In this document: piece by piece, positions 62,452 through 64,000 of the stretch
Layout of the letters: each line of letters begins with the position of its first letter
Numbering within the stretch: position 1 is the first letter of the stretch
Assembly: GCF_002754375.1 (NCBI RefSeq)
Contig: NZ_PEFF01000001.1
Location: 3,861,501 to 3,925,500 of the forward strand
Reading direction: 5' to 3'
Source: Variovorax sp. 54
GTDB taxonomy: Bacteria > Pseudomonadota > Gammaproteobacteria > Burkholderiales > Burkholderiaceae_C
Length of the DNA: 64,000 nucleotides
Position numbers and translations under genes: made by a program
The notes under the pieces: model-generated
The model's database searches: none
What the model saw: the letters and a program-made list of their open reading frames with translations, nothing else
What the model was told of the DNA's origin: nothing

Positions 62452-64000
62452 TCAATGGCTTTCGCGAGGAATTGCGTGGCCGCGGCAACCGACCAGGAAG
62501 TCGAGGTCCGCGCCGCGGTCGGCCTGGATGACACGCTCGACATACAGGCTCTGGTAGCCGCCCTTCATGGCCGGCACCGGTGCCACCCAGGCGGCGCGGC
62601 GCTCGGCCAGCTCGGCTTCGCTCACGTCCAGGTGCAGGCGCCGGGCCTCGACGTCGAGCTCGATCATGTCGCCATTGCGCACCAGCGCCAGGGGGCCGCC
62701 CACGGCGGCTTCGGGTGCGACGTGCAGCACCACCGTGCCGTACGCGGTGCCGGACATGCGGGCGTCCGAAATCCGGATCATGTCGCGCACGCCCTGCTGC
62801 AGCAGCTTCTGCGGGAGCGCCATGTTGCCGACCTCGGCCATGCCGGGGTAGCCCTTGGGCCCGCAGTTCTTCAGCACCATGATGCAGTGCGCGTCGATGT
62901 CCAGCGCGGGGTCGTCGATGACGGCCTTGTAGTGGTCGATGTCCTCGAACACCACCGCGCGGCCGCGGTGCTTCATGAGCGCCGGCGAGGCGGCCGATGG
63001 CTTGAGGATGGCGCCGTCGGGCGCCAGGTTGCCGCGCAGCACGGCCATGCCGCCTTGCGGCGTCAGCGCCTGGTCGCGCGGGCGGATCACTTCGGTGTTG
63101 TGGTTGCGCGCATCGGCGATGTTCTCGCGGACCGGCTTGCCGGTGACCGTCAGCGCGTCGAGGTCGAGCAGGTCGGCCATCTCTTTCATGACCGCGGGAA
63201 TGCCGCCGGCGTAGCAGAAGTCTTCCATCAGGAAGCGGCCCGAGGGCATGAGGTCCACGATGGTGGGCACGTCGCGGCCGAAGCGGTCCCAGTCGTCCAG
63301 CGTCAGCGGCGTGCCGATGCGGCCCGCGATGGCCAGCAGGTGCACCACCGCGTTGGTCGATCCGCCGATGGCGCCGTTGACGCGGATGGCGTTGATGAAT
63401 GCCTCTTTCCTGAGGATCGCCGAGAGCCGGAGGTCCTCGTTGACCATCTCGACGCTGCGGCGGCCCGTCATGCGGGCGAGTCGGTTGCGGTGCGCGTCGA
63501 CGGCCGGGTAGGCGGCATTGCCGGGCAGCGCGATGCCCAGGGCTTCGACCATCGAGGCCATCGTGGAGGCGGTGCCCATGGTCATGCAGCTGCCCGGCGA
63601 GCGCGACATCGCGCTTTCGGCAGCGGCGAAATCCTGCGCGCTCATCACACCCGCACGCACGTCTTCGGAAAACTTCCACACGTCGGTGCCCGAGCCGATG
63701 GTGCGGCCCTGGAAGCGGCCGTTGAGCATCGGGCCGCCGGAGATGACGATGGAGGGCAGGTCGCACGAGGCCGCGCCCATGACGAGCGAGGGTGTCGTCT
63801 TGTCGCAGCCGGCCATCAGCACCACGCCGTCCATCGGGTTGCCGCGGATCGCCTCCTCGACATCCATCGACGCCAGGTTGCGGAACAGCATCGCGGTCGG
63901 GCGCAGGTTCGATTCGCCGCACGAGAACACTGGAAACTCCAGCGGCAGCCCGCCCGCCTCCAGGACGCCGGCCTTGATGTGCTCGACCAGGCCGCGGAAA
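62452..64000 (-). CDS. IlvD/Edd family dehydratase, sugar-acid type (cut by window edge)
   Basis: The last 515 residues of an iron-sulphur dehydratase; the frame is open to base 63999, and the start lies beyond the window. Motifs GVVLMAGCDKTTP and PGSCMTMGTASTM carry two of the three cysteine ligands of the cluster; the first would lie outside the window. NGAIGGSTNAVVHLLAIAGR and DARMSGTAYGTVVLHVAPE are family marks. It resembles L-arabonate/sugar-acid dehydratases more than the branched-chain enzyme. With the aldolase gene it forms a dehydration and cleavage pair. First gene of the operon seen here. Confidence 0.9.
   Translation of the reverse strand, partial: FRGLVEHIKAGVLEAGGLPLEFPVFSCGESNLRPTAMLFRNLASMDVEEAIRGNPMDGVVLMAGCDKTTPSLVMGAASCDLPSIVISGGPMLNGRFQGRTIGSGTDVWKFSEDVRAGVMSAQDFAAAESAMSRSPGSCMTMGTASTMASMVEALGIALPGNAAYPAVDAHRNRLARMTGRRSVEMVNEDLRLSAILRKEAFINAIRVNGAIGGSTNAVVHLLAIAGRIGTPLTLDDWDRFGRDVPTIVDLMPSGRFLMEDFCYAGGIPAVMKEMADLLDLDALTVTGKPVRENIADARNHNTEVIRPRDQALTPQGGMAVLRGNLAPDGAILKPSAASPALMKHRGRAVVFEDIDHYKAVIDDPALDIDAHCIMVLKNCGPKGYPGMAEVGNMALPQKLLQQGVRDMIRISDARMSGTAYGTVVLHVAPEAAVGGPLALVRNGDMIELDVEARRLHLDVSEAELAERRAAWVAPVPAMKGGYQSLYVERVIQADRGADLDFLVGCRGHAIPRESH

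Overview
The window is high-GC DNA with ATGA-coupled operons and gene content typical of a betaproteobacterium of the order Burkholderiales. Protein sequences and gene order (tRNA-Tyr/Gly/Thr, tuf, tRNA-Trp, secE-nusG-rplKAJL-rpoBC) point to the Comamonadaceae, most likely Variovorax or a close relative. This assignment rests on reading the proteins, not on a database search.

Region 1 (1-5500, plus strand) is a tryptophan operon fragment: the end of trpE, a GxxExxY-family gene inserted between trpE and trpG, trpG, a threonine aldolase gene, trpD and trpC, followed by the uracil-DNA glycosylase gene ung. Region 2 (5570-19620, plus) is the core information-processing block: three tRNAs, tuf, tRNA-Trp, secE, nusG, the L11-L1 and L10-L7/L12 genes with leaders, an attenuator-like hairpin, then rpoB and rpoC with a strong terminator. 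Region 3 (19660-25610, plus) holds a LemA-like protein, rsmB, a DUF4390 protein, an NtrY-like kinase with a response regulator, and tRNA-Phe, whose -10 box overlaps the regulator's stop codon.

Region 4 (25770-32075) is accessory. It has a DUF1810 gene and an EF-hand membrane protein gene on the minus strand, then the decayed end of a chaperone-usher fimbrial locus (usher C-terminus only, a two-domain adhesin, a pilin-like protein) and an AraC-type regulator. Region 5 (32113-40267, minus) holds a hybrid kinase/response regulator pair, nadE, and the overlapping chain rep, lipoprotein, pldA. Region 6 (40417-48029) holds an AEC carrier with a suspect 5' end, a ClpP-fold-like exported protein, a small membrane protein, an S41 lipoprotein peptidase, priA and hemE. 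The 377-bp priA-hemE gap carries two DnaA boxes of the form TTATNCACA, two inverted repeats and an A/T-rich tract, and is the most origin-like structure in the window.

Region 7 (48171-58275, plus) looks like one catabolic and uptake cluster: GMC oxidoreductase, a 159-bp fold-back element (MITE-like), SDR dehydrogenase, MoaF, SnoaL-like protein, aldehyde dehydrogenase, and a five-gene branched-chain-amino-acid-type ABC importer. Oxidation of an imported alcohol or amine through its aldehyde to the acid is the natural reading. Region 8 (58272-64000, minus) is a sugar-acid operon: IlvD/Edd dehydratase (cut by the window edge), DHDPS-family aldolase, FadR-type regulator, MFS carrier and a TctC/Bug-type binding protein. 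No CRISPR array, rRNA, phage or transposase gene was seen.
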